In this document: piece by piece, positions 51,649 through 60,527 of the stretch | Layout: each line of letters begins with the position of its first letter | Position numbering within the stretch: position 1 is the first letter of the stretch | Assembly (NCBI RefSeq): GCF_013337285.1 | Contig: NZ_SUPW01000008.1 | Span: 124,001-188,000 of the forward strand | Reading direction: 5' to 3' | DNA: 64,000 nt | Source of the DNA: Agrobacterium tumefaciens | GTDB lineage: Bacteria; Pseudomonadota; Alphaproteobacteria; Rhizobiales; Rhizobiaceae | Notes under the pieces: model-generated | Database searches by the model: none | Seen by the model: only the letters and a program-made list of their open reading frames with translations | Told to the model about the DNA's origin: nothing | Program-made: the position numbers and the translations under genes

Positions 51649-52587
51649 TTAAGCCGCATCCTCCAGCCCGGCCGTGTCCTTCCGGCGGAACTGGCTGGGT
51701 GGCGCGCCGAGCACCCGTTTGAAGGCGCGGCTGAAGGAGGCTTCGGAATCGTAACCGAGCTTTTCCGCCGCCAGCGTCACGCGCATGCCTTCGCGCAGCC
51801 ACAGACGTGCCTGATGCATGCGCACGCGCACCACATAACGTGCCGGGCTTTCACCCACCACGCGGGTGAAACGTTCCGCGAAACTGGAGCGGGATGCGCC
51901 CATCAAGGAGGCAAGCTCTTCCACGCTCCAGTCTTTTTCGGGGCTGAGGTGGATGGCGGCCAGCACCCGCCCGAGTTCGGGATTGCGCACGGCGGCCAGC
52001 CAGCCGCTGGAATCGCCGCAGCCATATTCCACCCAGGTGCGGATCAGGGTCGCGGTCAGCACGTCGGCAAGCCTTGCCAGAATGCCGCCCGCGCCGACGC
52101 GGTTCAGCTCCACTTCGCGCGCCATGGCTTCCAGCAGGTGCGGAATGGCGGGATCGCTTTTGGCCAGATCGCTGGTCAGCATCACATCCGGCATCAGCTG
52201 CAACAGCGGGTGCAGATTATCCATGTTGAAACGCATGGAGGCGGTAAAGGCCACGGTATCGCCGCCGGCGCTGGCGCATTGTATGTCGAAAATACCCTGA
52301 CAGACTTCCTTTTTGCCGAAACGGTCAAAGGGTGAGGGCGTCACATTCTCGCCGCTGGCAAGCACATGGGCGTGCCCGCGCGGCAGAAGCACGGCATCGC
52401 CGCATTTAAGCATCAGCCATTCGCCGGAAGGCTTGCGCAGTTTCGCCTGGCCGACGCCGATGAAATGAAACCGCGCCGCTTCCTGTTCGGGAAAGGCGGT
52501 CGCCCAGGGTGTTGCCATGCGGCAGCGGCCATATTCCACGCCGTCAAGCCTCAGACCTCGCAGCATTTCCGTCAGGGCATCATTCAT
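51649..52587 (-). CDS. AraC-family regulator with cupin-type sensor domain
   Basis: 312 aa from the ATG at 52587, which fits the family start (MNDALTEMLRGLRLDGVEYGRC); an ATG at 52638 adds 17 residues. The N-terminal cupin domain (AraC_binding_2/cupin_6 type, LPRGHAHVLASG) is followed by the double HTH: VEELASLMGASRSSFAERFTRVVGESPARYVVRVRMHQARLWL in parts, and VTLAAEKLGYDSEASFSRAFKRVLGAPPSQFRR. Divergent from the MFS exporter gene at 52770 with 182 bases between, so probably its regulator. Confidence 0.92.
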   Translation of the reverse strand: MNDALTEMLRGLRLDGVEYGRCRMATPWATAFPEQEAARFHFIGVGQAKLRKPSGEWLMLKCGDAVLLPRGHAHVLASGENVTPSPFDRFGKKEVCQGIFDIQCASAGGDTVAFTASMRFNMDNLHPLLQLMPDVMLTSDLAKSDPAIPHLLEAMAREVELNRVGAGGILARLADVLTATLIRTWVEYGCGDSSGWLAAVRNPELGRVLAAIHLSPEKDWSVEELASLMGASRSSFAERFTRVVGESPARYVVRVRMHQARLWLREGMRVTLAAEKLGYDSEASFSRAFKRVLGAPPSQFRRKDTAGLEDAA

Positions 52588-52769
52588 GACATCTCGCAAA
52601 TTCGGACGATTGGTTAAGGAATACGGATTTTCTAGCATGGAAACGCCGGGCTGTCACGCATAGGTTACGATGATTGATTTGCGGGTGCTGAACCGGCCTC
52701 CCAGCGGTTTCGTCGCCGTCGCCGTTCCATTTCAGGGCGTATTCTGGCAATGCGCATCAGGAGATTTTC

Positions 52770-53987
52770 ATGAATAACCGGACCATAAACGAACTCGAAT
52801 ATGTGCCGCGCCGAAAAGAGCCGGATGCAAAGTGGGCCGCCGTGGTTTCGCTTTCGCTCGGCGTCTTCGGGCTGGTGACGGCGGAATTTCTGCCGGTCAG
52901 CCTTCTGACGCCGCTCTCGGAAGATCTTGCCATCAGCTCCGGCATTGCCGGGCAATCCATCACCGTCACCGCGCTGGTTGCGGCGGTTGCCGGCCCCGGC
53001 GTCGTCATCGGCACACGCAGCATCGACCGCCGCTGGACGCTTCTGGGGCTGACCCTGCTGCTGATCATTTCCAGCACGCTTGCCGCCTTTGCCAATGGGC
53101 TTTTCATGCTGTTTGCATCGCGCGTTCTGCTCGGCATCGGCCTTGGCGGTTTCTGGGCCATGTCGGCGGCGCTGGCGCTCCGGCTCGTGCCGCTCGACAA
53201 GATGCCGCGTGCCATGGCCATCATCCTGACAGGGGTTTCGGTCGCCACCGTCTGTGCCGCACCGGTGGGCGCATGGATCGGCGCGACGCTCGGCTGGCGC
53301 GCGGCCTTCGTGGTTGCAGGTGTGCTCGGTGTCATCGCACTTGTCGTGCAGCTGCTGACCATCCCGTCTCTGCCGCCTGCCGGCGCACCCGGTCTTTCCA
53401 CCATGTTCCGGCTGTTGCAGCGGCCGCAGGTCCGGATCGGCCTTCTGACGACGCTGTTTATCGTTGCGGGTCACTTCGCCGGCTTCACCTATGTTCGCCC
53501 GTTTCTGGAAGACGTGCCGCAGCTCGGCGTTGAAGCGATTTCCCTCGTTCTTCTGGTTTATGGCATCGGTGGCTTCTTTGGTAATCTCTTCGGCGGTTTC
53601 CTTGCCGAGAAGAATACCGCATGGGCGGTGACCTTCGCCGCCACGCTGATTGCCGCTTCGGCCTCCATTCTGGTGATTGCCGGCGCATCTCCCGTCGTTG
53701 CGGGCGTGGCCATCGCTTCCTGGGGTTTTGCCTTCGGCGCGCTTCCGGTCAGCGTGCAGAGCTTCATCACCCGCGTGGCTTCGGATGAGGCGGAAAGCGC
53801 CGGTGCGCTGCTGCTCACCACCTTCCAGATCGCCATTTCCAGCGGCGCGGTTCTGGGCGGCCTGCTGATCGATCTGCAGGGGGCAACGATGGTCTTCGTC
53901 TTCGTGGCGATTGCAGCGCTTCTCGGCGCCTCGCTCATGGCGTCGCGCCGCGGTGTGGTGCCACAGGTTGAGGCATCGCAGGGATAA
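52770..53987 (+). CDS. MFS exporter, DHA1 (arabinose-efflux-like) group
   Basis: 405 aa, twelve helices. The cytoplasmic N-terminus is 27 residues, then VVSLSLGVFGLVTAEFLPVSLLTPLSEDL, the hallmark of the AraJ/YdhP/NepI group. GTRSIDRRWTLLG is the A-motif loop and GASPVVAGVAIASWGFAFGALPVSVQSFI the late-helix signature. Probably exports a drug, sugar or purine riboside. Divergent AraC-family gene is the likely regulator. A strong hairpin terminator follows. Confidence 0.92.
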   Translation: MNNRTINELEYVPRRKEPDAKWAAVVSLSLGVFGLVTAEFLPVSLLTPLSEDLAISSGIAGQSITVTALVAAVAGPGVVIGTRSIDRRWTLLGLTLLLIISSTLAAFANGLFMLFASRVLLGIGLGGFWAMSAALALRLVPLDKMPRAMAIILTGVSVATVCAAPVGAWIGATLGWRAAFVVAGVLGVIALVVQLLTIPSLPPAGAPGLSTMFRLLQRPQVRIGLLTTLFIVAGHFAGFTYVRPFLEDVPQLGVEAISLVLLVYGIGGFFGNLFGGFLAEKNTAWAVTFAATLIAASASILVIAGASPVVAGVAIASWGFAFGALPVSVQSFITRVASDEAESAGALLLTTFQIAISSGAVLGGLLIDLQGATMVFVFVAIAALLGASLMASRRGVVPQVEASQG

Positions 53988-54002
53988 GAACCCCGCTAAA
54001 AC

Positions 54003-54035
54003 AAAAAAAGGCCTGCATTTGTGCGGGTCTTTTTT
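54003..54035. terminator. Bidirectional terminator between MFS and zinc-chaperone genes
   Basis: A 14-bp stem of A-run plus GGCCTGCA pairing with TGCGGGTC plus T-run (wobbles included), TTTG loop. A and T runs on the flanks let it work on both strands. Confidence 0.88.
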
Positions 54036-54070
54036 AATTTGAGTTTGCCTGTTGTGCCGTCCAGTCCCGG

Positions 54071-55273
54071 TCAGGCGGCCTGTCTGTCCCAATTGACGAA
54101 GGGGTCCGGCAGGTGCCGCCATGCGTCGGGCGTGAAGGCTTCGGTGTCGATCAGGCAGGCGTCGAGCTGGGCGCGGATGCGGGCCTCACTCATCGGATCG
54201 GAACCGATGAAGACGATTTCCTGCCGCCTGTCGCCGAAGACCGGATCGAGATAGGGCTTCATCATGTCGAGAAACTGCTTTTCACGCGGCCATTGCTCTT
54301 TCGGTACGGCGGACCACCAGAGACCCATCTTGCCGGTGCGCACCAATGCGCCCGCCTGGCTGATCTCGCCGACATAACGCGGCCGTGTCGCCAGCCAGAA
54401 GAAGCCCTTGGCGCGCACCACCCCCGGCCAGGCACGATCGATAAAGCGCTGGAACAGCACGGGGTCGAAGGGTTTTTTGGCGCGGTAAACGAAAGAACGA
54501 ATGCCATATTCCTCGGTTTCGGGAATGTGGTCCTTAAAGCCGTGCAGTTCCTTGAACCACAGGGGATGTTCTTCGGCCCTGGCGAAATCGAAGCGACCGG
54601 TGCCGAGCACTTCTTTCAGTTCCACCCTGCCGAAATCCACCTCGATGAGTTTCGCATCCGGGTTCAGCCCGACGATGATCTTGCGGGCCGCATCCCGCTC
54701 CTGTGGCGTCGCAGTGCCGATCTTGTTGAGGACGACCACATCGGCAAATTCGATCTGCTCGACCAGAAGGTCGACGATGGTGCGGTTGTCGCCATCACCC
54801 GCCGTTTCGCCCCGGTCGGCCAGAAAATCGGATGAACCGTAATCATTGAGAAGATTGGCGGCATCCACCACCGTCACCATCGTATCCAGCTGCGCGACAT
54901 CAGACAGGCTGCGGCCGTTCTCGTCACGGAAATCGAACGTGGCGGCCACGGGAAGCGGCTCGGCGATGCCGGTGGATTCAATCAGCAGATAATCGAAGCG
55001 ACCCTGCTCGGCGAGCGCGCGGACCTCGGTCAAGAGGTCGTCGCGCAGCGTGCAACAGATGCAGCCATTGGTCATTTCCACCAGCTGTTCCTCGGTGCGC
55101 GAGAGATTGGCGCCGCCATCCCGCACCAGCGCCGCATCGATATTGATTTCGCTCATATCGTTGACGATCAACGCCACCCGCAGGCCATCACGATTGGCGA
55201 GGATGTGGTTGAGAAGGGTGGTTTTGCCAGCGCCTAAAAAGCCGGAGAGGACGGTGACGGGGAGTTTTTTCAT
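54071..55273 (-). CDS. yciC: COG0523 (CobW/YciC-like) GTP-dependent zinc chaperone
   Basis: 400 aa from the ATG at 55273 (GAGG upstream; an earlier in-frame start at 55321 lacks homology). G3E GTPase: Walker A GFLGAGKT 11-18, metal-binding CICC at C71-C73-C74, ESTGIAEP switch, and NKIG for guanine. The C-terminal CobW_C domain runs about 275-365. It lacks a His-rich loop. Divergent from a zinc importer, with a Zur-like box close to its start, so probably made under zinc starvation to deliver Zn to client enzymes. I recall a Zur-controlled yciC next to troCBA in A. tumefaciens. Confidence 0.9.
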   Translation of the reverse strand: MKKLPVTVLSGFLGAGKTTLLNHILANRDGLRVALIVNDMSEINIDAALVRDGGANLSRTEEQLVEMTNGCICCTLRDDLLTEVRALAEQGRFDYLLIESTGIAEPLPVAATFDFRDENGRSLSDVAQLDTMVTVVDAANLLNDYGSSDFLADRGETAGDGDNRTIVDLLVEQIEFADVVVLNKIGTATPQERDAARKIIVGLNPDAKLIEVDFGRVELKEVLGTGRFDFARAEEHPLWFKELHGFKDHIPETEEYGIRSFVYRAKKPFDPVLFQRFIDRAWPGVVRAKGFFWLATRPRYVGEISQAGALVRTGKMGLWWSAVPKEQWPREKQFLDMMKPYLDPVFGDRRQEIVFIGSDPMSEARIRAQLDACLIDTEAFTPDAWRHLPDPFVNWDRQAA

Positions 55274-55373
55274 GGGGACCTCGTTCTGTGGCAACAGTCG
55301 CGTGGGCGTCATGACGACCACGGCAGGCGATCTGGAAACGGAGGATTTTTGAAGTGCCGGTTCCAGTTATGTA

Positions 55374-55390
55374 ACGTAATAACATTACAT
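55374..55390. promoter_or_regulatory. Zur-like box 1 (yciC side)
   Basis: ACGTAATAACATTACAT fits ATGTAAT-N3-ATTACAT with one mismatch. It lies 101 bases upstream of the zinc-chaperone start. Confidence 0.75.
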
Positions 55391-55485
55391 ATGTGTGGCA
55401 TGTCAACGGGCTTTGGAAAAAAAGCATCCGCGGAGAAGCAGGGGTCTCTGCCCAACAGCGTGCCGCTCTGACTTTCCAATAGTTA

Positions 55486-55502
55486 ATGTTATTTCATTAC
55501 AT
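55486..55502. promoter_or_regulatory. Zur-like box 2
   Basis: ATGTTATTTCATTACAT fits ATGTAAT-N3-ATTACAT with one mismatch; 30 bases centre to centre from box 3, near three helical turns. Confidence 0.7.
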
Positions 55503-55515
55503 ATTCGTTTGACGA

Positions 55516-55532
55516 ATGTAATAACATTACAT
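55516..55532. promoter_or_regulatory. Zur-like box 3 (importer side)
   Basis: ATGTAATAACATTACAT is a perfect palindrome with 7-bp arms, 40 bases upstream of the ATPase gene of the zinc importer. It shares 15 identical bases with box 1. Confidence 0.8.
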
Positions 55533-55572
55533 ATCAAGGGTCCTCGAATGAAACCCCGCCCAGGAGGGATCG

Positions 55573-56412
55573 ATGAGCGATCCGTGCCTCACCTTTACAA
55601 ATCTGACGCTTGGATATGCCGGCCGTGCGGCCGTGCATCATCTGGATGGCGATATCACCAAGGGATCGCTCACCGCGGTTGTCGGCGCCAATGGCTCGGG
55701 CAAATCGACGCTGATGAAGGGTATCGCCGGCATCTTGAAACCACTTGGCGGTGAGTGCCTGATCAGCTCTGGCATTTCCGTCGCCTATCTGCCGCAGCAG
55801 TCGGAACTCGACCGGTCGTTCCCGGCTCAGGTGCGCGATCTCGTTGCGCTGGGTCTCTGGCCCAGACGCGGCCTGCTTGGCCGCCACCGTTCTGAGGACA
55901 AAGCGGCGATGGGCCGGGTGATGGAAGCGGTCGGGCTTTCCGGCTTTGAAAAGCGCAATATAGATTCGCTCTCCGGTGGCCAGATGCAGCGTGCCCTGTT
56001 TGCCCGCGCCATGTTGCAGGACGCGCAGTTGATCCTGCTGGATGAACCCTTCAATGCCGTTGATGAGCGCACCGTCACCGATCTTCTGGTGCTGATCAAG
56101 GCATGGGTTGCGGAAGGGCGCACTGTGCTGGCCGTCCTGCATGACCATCAACTGGTGCGACAGCATTTTCCGCAGACGATATTCCTCGCGCGGCGTCTCG
56201 TCGGTCTCGGCCCGACAGCCGATGTCCTGAAGCCGGAAAACATGCGGCAGGCGCGGCATTTCCACGAGGCATGGGAGGAGAATGCACCGTGGTGTGCGCC
56301 GGGCGATGCGCCGGTGACCAATGCGCTCGATGCAGGCCCACGGGCGACGTCGTCACATTCTCACACTCATCCCCAAGCCAACTCCCACGCGAATTCGAAT
56401 GCCCATGGCTGA
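55573..56412 (+). CDS. troC: Zinc/manganese-type ABC transporter ATPase with His-rich tail
   Basis: 279 aa; AGGAGG precedes the ATG. Walker A GANGSGKST, Q-loop AYLPQQSELDRSF typical of metal (ZnuC/TroB/MntB) ATPases, signature LSGGQMQR, Walker B LILLDEPFNAVD, and switch His in VLHDHQLV. Residues 260-279 form a tail with five His (SSHSHTHPQANSHANSNAHG); that is unusual for a cytoplasmic subunit and may bind Zn. First gene of the Zur-controlled importer; overlaps the permease gene by 8 nt. The tro names come from recall of the A. tumefaciens locus. Confidence 0.92.
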   Translation: MSDPCLTFTNLTLGYAGRAAVHHLDGDITKGSLTAVVGANGSGKSTLMKGIAGILKPLGGECLISSGISVAYLPQQSELDRSFPAQVRDLVALGLWPRRGLLGRHRSEDKAAMGRVMEAVGLSGFEKRNIDSLSGGQMQRALFARAMLQDAQLILLDEPFNAVDERTVTDLLVLIKAWVAEGRTVLAVLHDHQLVRQHFPQTIFLARRLVGLGPTADVLKPENMRQARHFHEAWEENAPWCAPGDAPVTNALDAGPRATSSHSHTHPQANSHANSNAHG

Positions 56413-57271
56413 TTTCTTCATCGAACCCTTCGTCCAATATGTCTTCATGCAGCGGGCGCTTGCCGGCGCCTTGATCCTTGCCATCAGCTGCGGGCCGGTC
56501 GGGGTGTTCCTGATGCTGCGGCGCATGAGTCTCACAGGCGATGCCATGTCGCACGCCATCCTGCCGGGAGCGGCGGTCGGCTTTCTGTTTTACGGGCTGG
56601 AAATCCTGCCGATGACGATCGGCGGGCTGGTGGTCGGCCTAGTGGTGGCGCTGGGTGCGGGCGCGGTATCGCGTTTCACCGTCCAGAAGGAAGACGCCTC
56701 GCTTGCCGCCCTTTATCTGATTTCACTGGCGCTCGGCGTGCTGCTCGTCTCGTGGCGTGGCTCCAGCGTCGATCTCATGCATGTGCTGTTTGGCACCGTG
56801 CTAGCGCTGAACAACGAGGCGCTCGGCCTCATCAGCGGCATCTGCATCGTGACGCTGGTGGTGATGATCACTTTCTGGCGGGCGCTTCTGGCGGAATGCC
56901 TCGATCCCCTGTTCCTGCGCTCGGTCAGCAACTGGGGCAGCCCGGTGCATTTTCTCTTCCTCGCCATCGTCGTGCTCAATCTGGTTGGTGGCTTTCAGGC
57001 GCTCGGAACGCTGCTTTCGGTCGGCCTGATGATGTTGCCCGCCGCCGCCAGCCGGTTCTGGTCCAACCGCGTGGCGCCCATGTGCTTCATCTCTATCGGC
57101 ATCGGCATGGTGTCCTGCTTTGCCGGCCTCATCCTGTCCTATCACGCGTCGCTGCCCTCAGGCCCGGCGATCATCCTTTCGGCGGGCGTCATCTACGCGC
57201 TCTCCATTCTCGTCGGCACGCGCGGCTTGCTCGGCGATCTTCTCGGTTCCGGCCGCCACAGAACGGCCTGA
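56405..57271 (+). CDS. troB: Zinc/manganese-type ABC transporter permease
   Basis: 288 aa; ATG at 56405, inside the end of the ATPase gene (ATG at 56399 is an in-frame alternative). ABC-3 family: start FIEPFVQYVFMQRALAGALILAISCGPVGVFLMLRRMSLTGDAMSHAILPGAAVGFL in parts, where SLxGDAxSHAxLPG is the hallmark. Eight or so helices follow, with GGFQALGTLLSVGLMMLPAAAS, the second family motif. Forms the membrane channel for the metal handed over by the binding protein encoded next. Confidence 0.94.
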   Translation: MADFFIEPFVQYVFMQRALAGALILAISCGPVGVFLMLRRMSLTGDAMSHAILPGAAVGFLFYGLEILPMTIGGLVVGLVVALGAGAVSRFTVQKEDASLAALYLISLALGVLLVSWRGSSVDLMHVLFGTVLALNNEALGLISGICIVTLVVMITFWRALLAECLDPLFLRSVSNWGSPVHFLFLAIVVLNLVGGFQALGTLLSVGLMMLPAAASRFWSNRVAPMCFISIGIGMVSCFAGLILSYHASLPSGPAIILSAGVIYALSILVGTRGLLGDLLGSGRHRTA

Positions 57272-57300
57272 AAACAGCGTTCGAAAAAAGGAGAACCTTC

Positions 57301-58296
57301 ATGTTCAGAACCTTCCGTCTTGCCACCTGCGCAAGCCTTCTTACCCTTTCCCCGGTCCTGATGGCGCAGGCTTCGGCTGCCGAACTCAAGGTCGTGGCCA
57401 GTTTCTCGATCATCGCCGATTTCGCCAAAAATGTCGGCGGCGACCGCGTCGAGATTACCACGCTCGTCGGTCCGGATGGCGACGCGCATGTCTATGAACC
57501 GCGTCCGGCCGATGCGGTTGCCGTCAGCAAGGCGAATGTGGTGCTGGTCAATGGCCTGGAATTCGAAGGCTTCCTGAAGCGGCTGATCGACACCAGCGGC
57601 ACCAAGGCCCCGGTCGTGGAACTGACCAAGGGCGTCGAGCCGCTGAAACTTTCCGAAGAACCGGCCGGCCATGCCCATCCGGAAGCGGAAGAAGAGGAAG
57701 GCCACGACCACAAGGCGGAAGAAGCCGGCCACGACCACGACCATGAAGGTCACCACCATCACGGCGAATTCGACCCGCATGCCTGGCAGTCGATCAAGAA
57801 CGCGGAAATCTATGTGAGGAACATTGCCGGCGCATTTTGCGAGGTCGACAAGGCTGGTTGCGCCACATACACGGCCAATTCGGATGCCTATATCGCCAAG
57901 CTTGCCGCTCTGAACGAGAAGGTGAAGACCGAGATCGCCGCCATCCCGCCGGAAAAGCGCGTCATCATCACCTCGCATGATGCCTTCGGTTATTTCGAGC
58001 ACGCTTATGGCCTGGACTTCCTGGCGCCCGAGGGCATCTCGACGGAATCAGAAGCCTCTGCCGCCGATGTCGCCAAGCTCGTGGATCAGGTCAAACACGA
58101 CAAGGCCTCGGCGATCTTCGTCGAAAACATCACCGACAAGCGGCTGATCGACCAGATCGCCAGCGAAACCGGCCTGAAGGTTGGCGGCACGCTCTATTCC
58201 GACGCGCTTTCCACCGCCGATGGTCCGGCTGCCACCTATATCGACATGGTCAACCACAATATCCAGACCATCAAGGCGGCGGTTCTGACGCAGTAA
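57301..58296 (+). CDS. troA: Periplasmic zinc-binding protein (cluster A-I, ZnuA/TroA-like)
   Basis: 331 aa. Signal peptide 1-27 (ASLLTLSPVLMAQASAA). The metal-site residues are visible: H63 in DAHVYEP, H160 in FDPHAW, a His in ITSHDAFGYF, and an acidic ligand near the end. A His/Glu/Asp-rich loop (124-154, with GHDHDHEGHHHHGEF) is inserted before DPHAW, the hallmark of zinc-specific members. Third gene of the importer, with Zur-like boxes at the operon head. Manganese transport is a less likely alternative because Mn members lack the His loop. Confidence 0.95.
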   Translation: MFRTFRLATCASLLTLSPVLMAQASAAELKVVASFSIIADFAKNVGGDRVEITTLVGPDGDAHVYEPRPADAVAVSKANVVLVNGLEFEGFLKRLIDTSGTKAPVVELTKGVEPLKLSEEPAGHAHPEAEEEEGHDHKAEEAGHDHDHEGHHHHGEFDPHAWQSIKNAEIYVRNIAGAFCEVDKAGCATYTANSDAYIAKLAALNEKVKTEIAAIPPEKRVIITSHDAFGYFEHAYGLDFLAPEGISTESEASAADVAKLVDQVKHDKASAIFVENITDKRLIDQIASETGLKVGGTLYSDALSTADGPAATYIDMVNHNIQTIKAAVLTQ

Positions 58297-58323
58297 GTTT
58301 CGTGAGTTCAGTGTGAATCAAAG

Positions 58324-58354
58324 GAGGGTGGCTCAAGGCCACCCTCTGCCATTT
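58324..58354 (+). terminator. Terminator of the zinc importer operon
   Basis: A 9-bp stem GAGGGTGGC/GCCACCCTC (58324-58332, 58338-58346), loop TCAAG, followed by TGCCATTTTG. 27 bases after the stop codon. Confidence 0.7.
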
Positions 58355-58627
58355 TGCTGAACCTTTCCCTGCACGCGACGTGATTGGATCCTCGGGACAG
58401 GCCCGAGCATGACGAAAGAGAGGCTTTCGGCCTTTGCGTGGTGACTACCTTCGCCTTTTTTCGATCCGCTGAAATTTCCCCCGGTACTTCCAATACGAAC
58501 GAGCATGGGCAGCGATCTTCCCGGTGCACGTCTCGCGTTGCCCGTTGACAATCAATCGCCTCTTTGAAATGGTAAGATGTCAGACCAATTTAGAGGGTGC
58601 GTCTTGGACAGGTCCAGCCGGGAACTC
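58355..58627. other. Intergenic region with a solo palindromic-repeat copy
   Basis: GATCCTCGGGACAGGCCCGA starts at 58387; with the bases after it, this resembles the inner right arm of the 20223-20522 element (20380-20410) without a facing partner. The rest, up to the GntR start, holds its promoter. An ATG at 58577 would extend the GntR protein by 17 residues. Confidence 0.45.
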
Positions 58628-59320
58628 ATGCAGCCGATTCCGCCGAGCGACCGTGTGCGCCAGGTCGAGGCGGCGCTTTCCGACTATGTCGAGCGGGCGG
58701 GGCTGAAGGCCGGGGAGCGGCTGCCGGCCGAGCGCGAGTTGATGGCGGCGCTGGGTGTCGGCCGGTCCACCATCCGCGAAGTCATCCGTAAATTTCAGGC
58801 GCTCGGCGTCATCGACAGCCGCAAGGGCAGCGGCAATTACCTCTTGAAGCCGATTTCCGCCGCCACCGTGCATATGCCGATTTCCATCGATGCCGAAAGC
58901 CTGCGCGATGCGCTGTTGATGACGCTGGAAGTGCGGCGCGGCATCGAGGTGGAGGCCTCCATGGCGGCTGCGCGTCGGCGCACGGCGGACGATATCGCCA
59001 CGATGGAAGCACGGCTCGACGAGATGGAGCGGGTGCATCTGGCCGAAGGCACCTCCGGCAAGGCTGACCTTGCCTTCCATCTGTCGATCTACGACGCCAC
59101 CCATAATACGCTGTTCAAACAGCTTCTGGAGCAGATGCGCGAAGGTTTCGAACGTTTCTGGTCGAAGCCGTTCGACCGCCCGGATTTCGCCGGTCGCTCC
59201 TTTCCCTTTCACCGCACGCTGTTCAACGCCATCGCCGCCGGCGACGCCGAGACCGCCCGTGAAGAAACACTGAAAATCCTCGCCGTCGTCGAGGAGGATA
59301 TCAAGGACATGTCGAAATGA
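58628..59320 (+). CDS. GntR/FadR-family transcriptional regulator (FCD domain)
   Basis: 230 aa from the ATG at 58628, with GGGAA five bases upstream; ATG 58577 is the alternative. Winged HTH: GERLPAERELMAALGVGRSTIREVIRKFQALGVIDSRKGSGNYL in parts. The C-terminal FCD domain has the metal-site pattern D-x3-H (DLAFHLSIYDATHN) and a later His (FPFHRTLFNAI), so it may bind a metal plus an organic acid. Its stop overlaps the next start by 4 nt, which makes it the first gene of the PLP enzyme / sugar importer operon and its likely regulator. Confidence 0.92.
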   Translation: MQPIPPSDRVRQVEAALSDYVERAGLKAGERLPAERELMAALGVGRSTIREVIRKFQALGVIDSRKGSGNYLLKPISAATVHMPISIDAESLRDALLMTLEVRRGIEVEASMAAARRRTADDIATMEARLDEMERVHLAEGTSGKADLAFHLSIYDATHNTLFKQLLEQMREGFERFWSKPFDRPDFAGRSFPFHRTLFNAIAAGDAETAREETLKILAVVEEDIKDMSK

Positions 59321-60489
59321 ACCATGGCAACGATCTCTTCGATCCCGCCTCCCTGATCGTCGCCCATGACGAGACCCACGCTTTCGAAGCCGTGGTGCCG
59401 CCTCTCGTGCAGACCTCGCTTTTCACCTTTTCCAGCTACGATGAAATGGTCTCCACCTATCGCGGCGAAAAGGTGCGGCCGGTCTATACCCGCGGGCTGA
59501 ACCCCACCGTGCGGTTGTTCGAGGAAATGCTGGCGAAGCTGGAAGGTGCTGAAGATGCGCTGGGTTTTGCGAGCGGCATGTCGGCCATTTCCTCCACCGT
59601 GCTCTCGTTCGTTTCGCCGGGTGACCGCATCGTCGCGGTGCGCCATGTCTATCCCGATGCGTTTCGCCTGTTCGGCACCTTCATGCAGCGCATGAATATC
59701 GAGGTCGTGTATGTCGATGGCCGCGACGAGGCGGCGGTTGAAAAGGCGATGCCGGGCGCAAAGCTGTTTTATATGGAAAGCCCGACGAGCTGGGTGATGG
59801 AAGCTCACGATGTCGGTGCGCTCGCCGCCATCGGCAAGCGTCATGGCGCGGTTACCGTCATCGACAATTCCTGGGCAAGCCCGGTCTTCCAGCAGCCGAT
59901 CTCGCTCGGCGTCGATCTCGTCGTGCATTCGGCATCGAAATATCTCGGCGGCCACAGCGACGTGGTCTCCGGCGTGGTGGCCGGTTCCAAGGCGATGATC
60001 GACCGCATCCGGGCGGAAACCTATCCCTATCTCGGCGGCAAGATGTCGCCTTTTGATGCCTGGCTGCTCATCCGCGGGCTTCGCACCCTGCCGCTGCGCA
60101 TGAAGGCGCATCAGGCCTCGGCGCTTGATATCGCAACCCGCCTGCAGGCGCTGGATGTGGTGGAGAAGGTCTGCCATCCGGGGTTGGCGAACCGCCTGCC
60201 GCCGGGTCTCAACGGCACGTCGGGCCTGTTTTCCTTCATCTTTAAGGAAGGGGTGGATGTGCGCGCTTTTGCCGACCGCCTCAAGCTTTTCAAACTGGGT
60301 GTTTCCTGGGGCGGGCATGAAAGCCTGATCGTTCCCGGAGAAGTGGTGCTCGAACAGAAGGCGCAGCCAAACTCCGCCCACACGTTCGGCATCAGCGCGC
60401 GTTCGGTGCGCCTGCATGTCGGGCTGGAGGGCACGGAAGCGCTCTGGAACGATCTCGAACCCGCGATCAAGGCGGCCTCCGCCGCCTGA
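59317..60489 (+). CDS. PLP-dependent Cys/Met-metabolism (trans-sulfuration) enzyme
   Basis: 390 aa, cystathionine beta-lyase/gamma-synthase superfamily. Seen: YTRGLNPTVRLFEEMLAKLEGAEDAL in parts with the PLP-phosphate Tyr and Arg, FASGMSAISS, the D183-N-S-W segment, and the Schiff-base lysine K208 in VHSASKYLGGHSD. Closest in look to cystathionine beta-lyase-type proteins of rhizobia. Odd context: it is encoded between a GntR regulator (4-nt overlap) and a carbohydrate ABC importer. That suggests C-S or C-N bond cleavage in a sugar-linked amino acid, not methionine synthesis. Specific reaction unknown. Confidence 0.9.
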   Translation: MNHGNDLFDPASLIVAHDETHAFEAVVPPLVQTSLFTFSSYDEMVSTYRGEKVRPVYTRGLNPTVRLFEEMLAKLEGAEDALGFASGMSAISSTVLSFVSPGDRIVAVRHVYPDAFRLFGTFMQRMNIEVVYVDGRDEAAVEKAMPGAKLFYMESPTSWVMEAHDVGALAAIGKRHGAVTVIDNSWASPVFQQPISLGVDLVVHSASKYLGGHSDVVSGVVAGSKAMIDRIRAETYPYLGGKMSPFDAWLLIRGLRTLPLRMKAHQASALDIATRLQALDVVEKVCHPGLANRLPPGLNGTSGLFSFIFKEGVDVRAFADRLKLFKLGVSWGGHESLIVPGEVVLEQKAQPNSAHTFGISARSVRLHVGLEGTEALWNDLEPAIKAASAA

Positions 60490-60527
60490 CGTGTTTTTAA
60501 ACTGACGACAAAAAAGGGGAGAACGAC

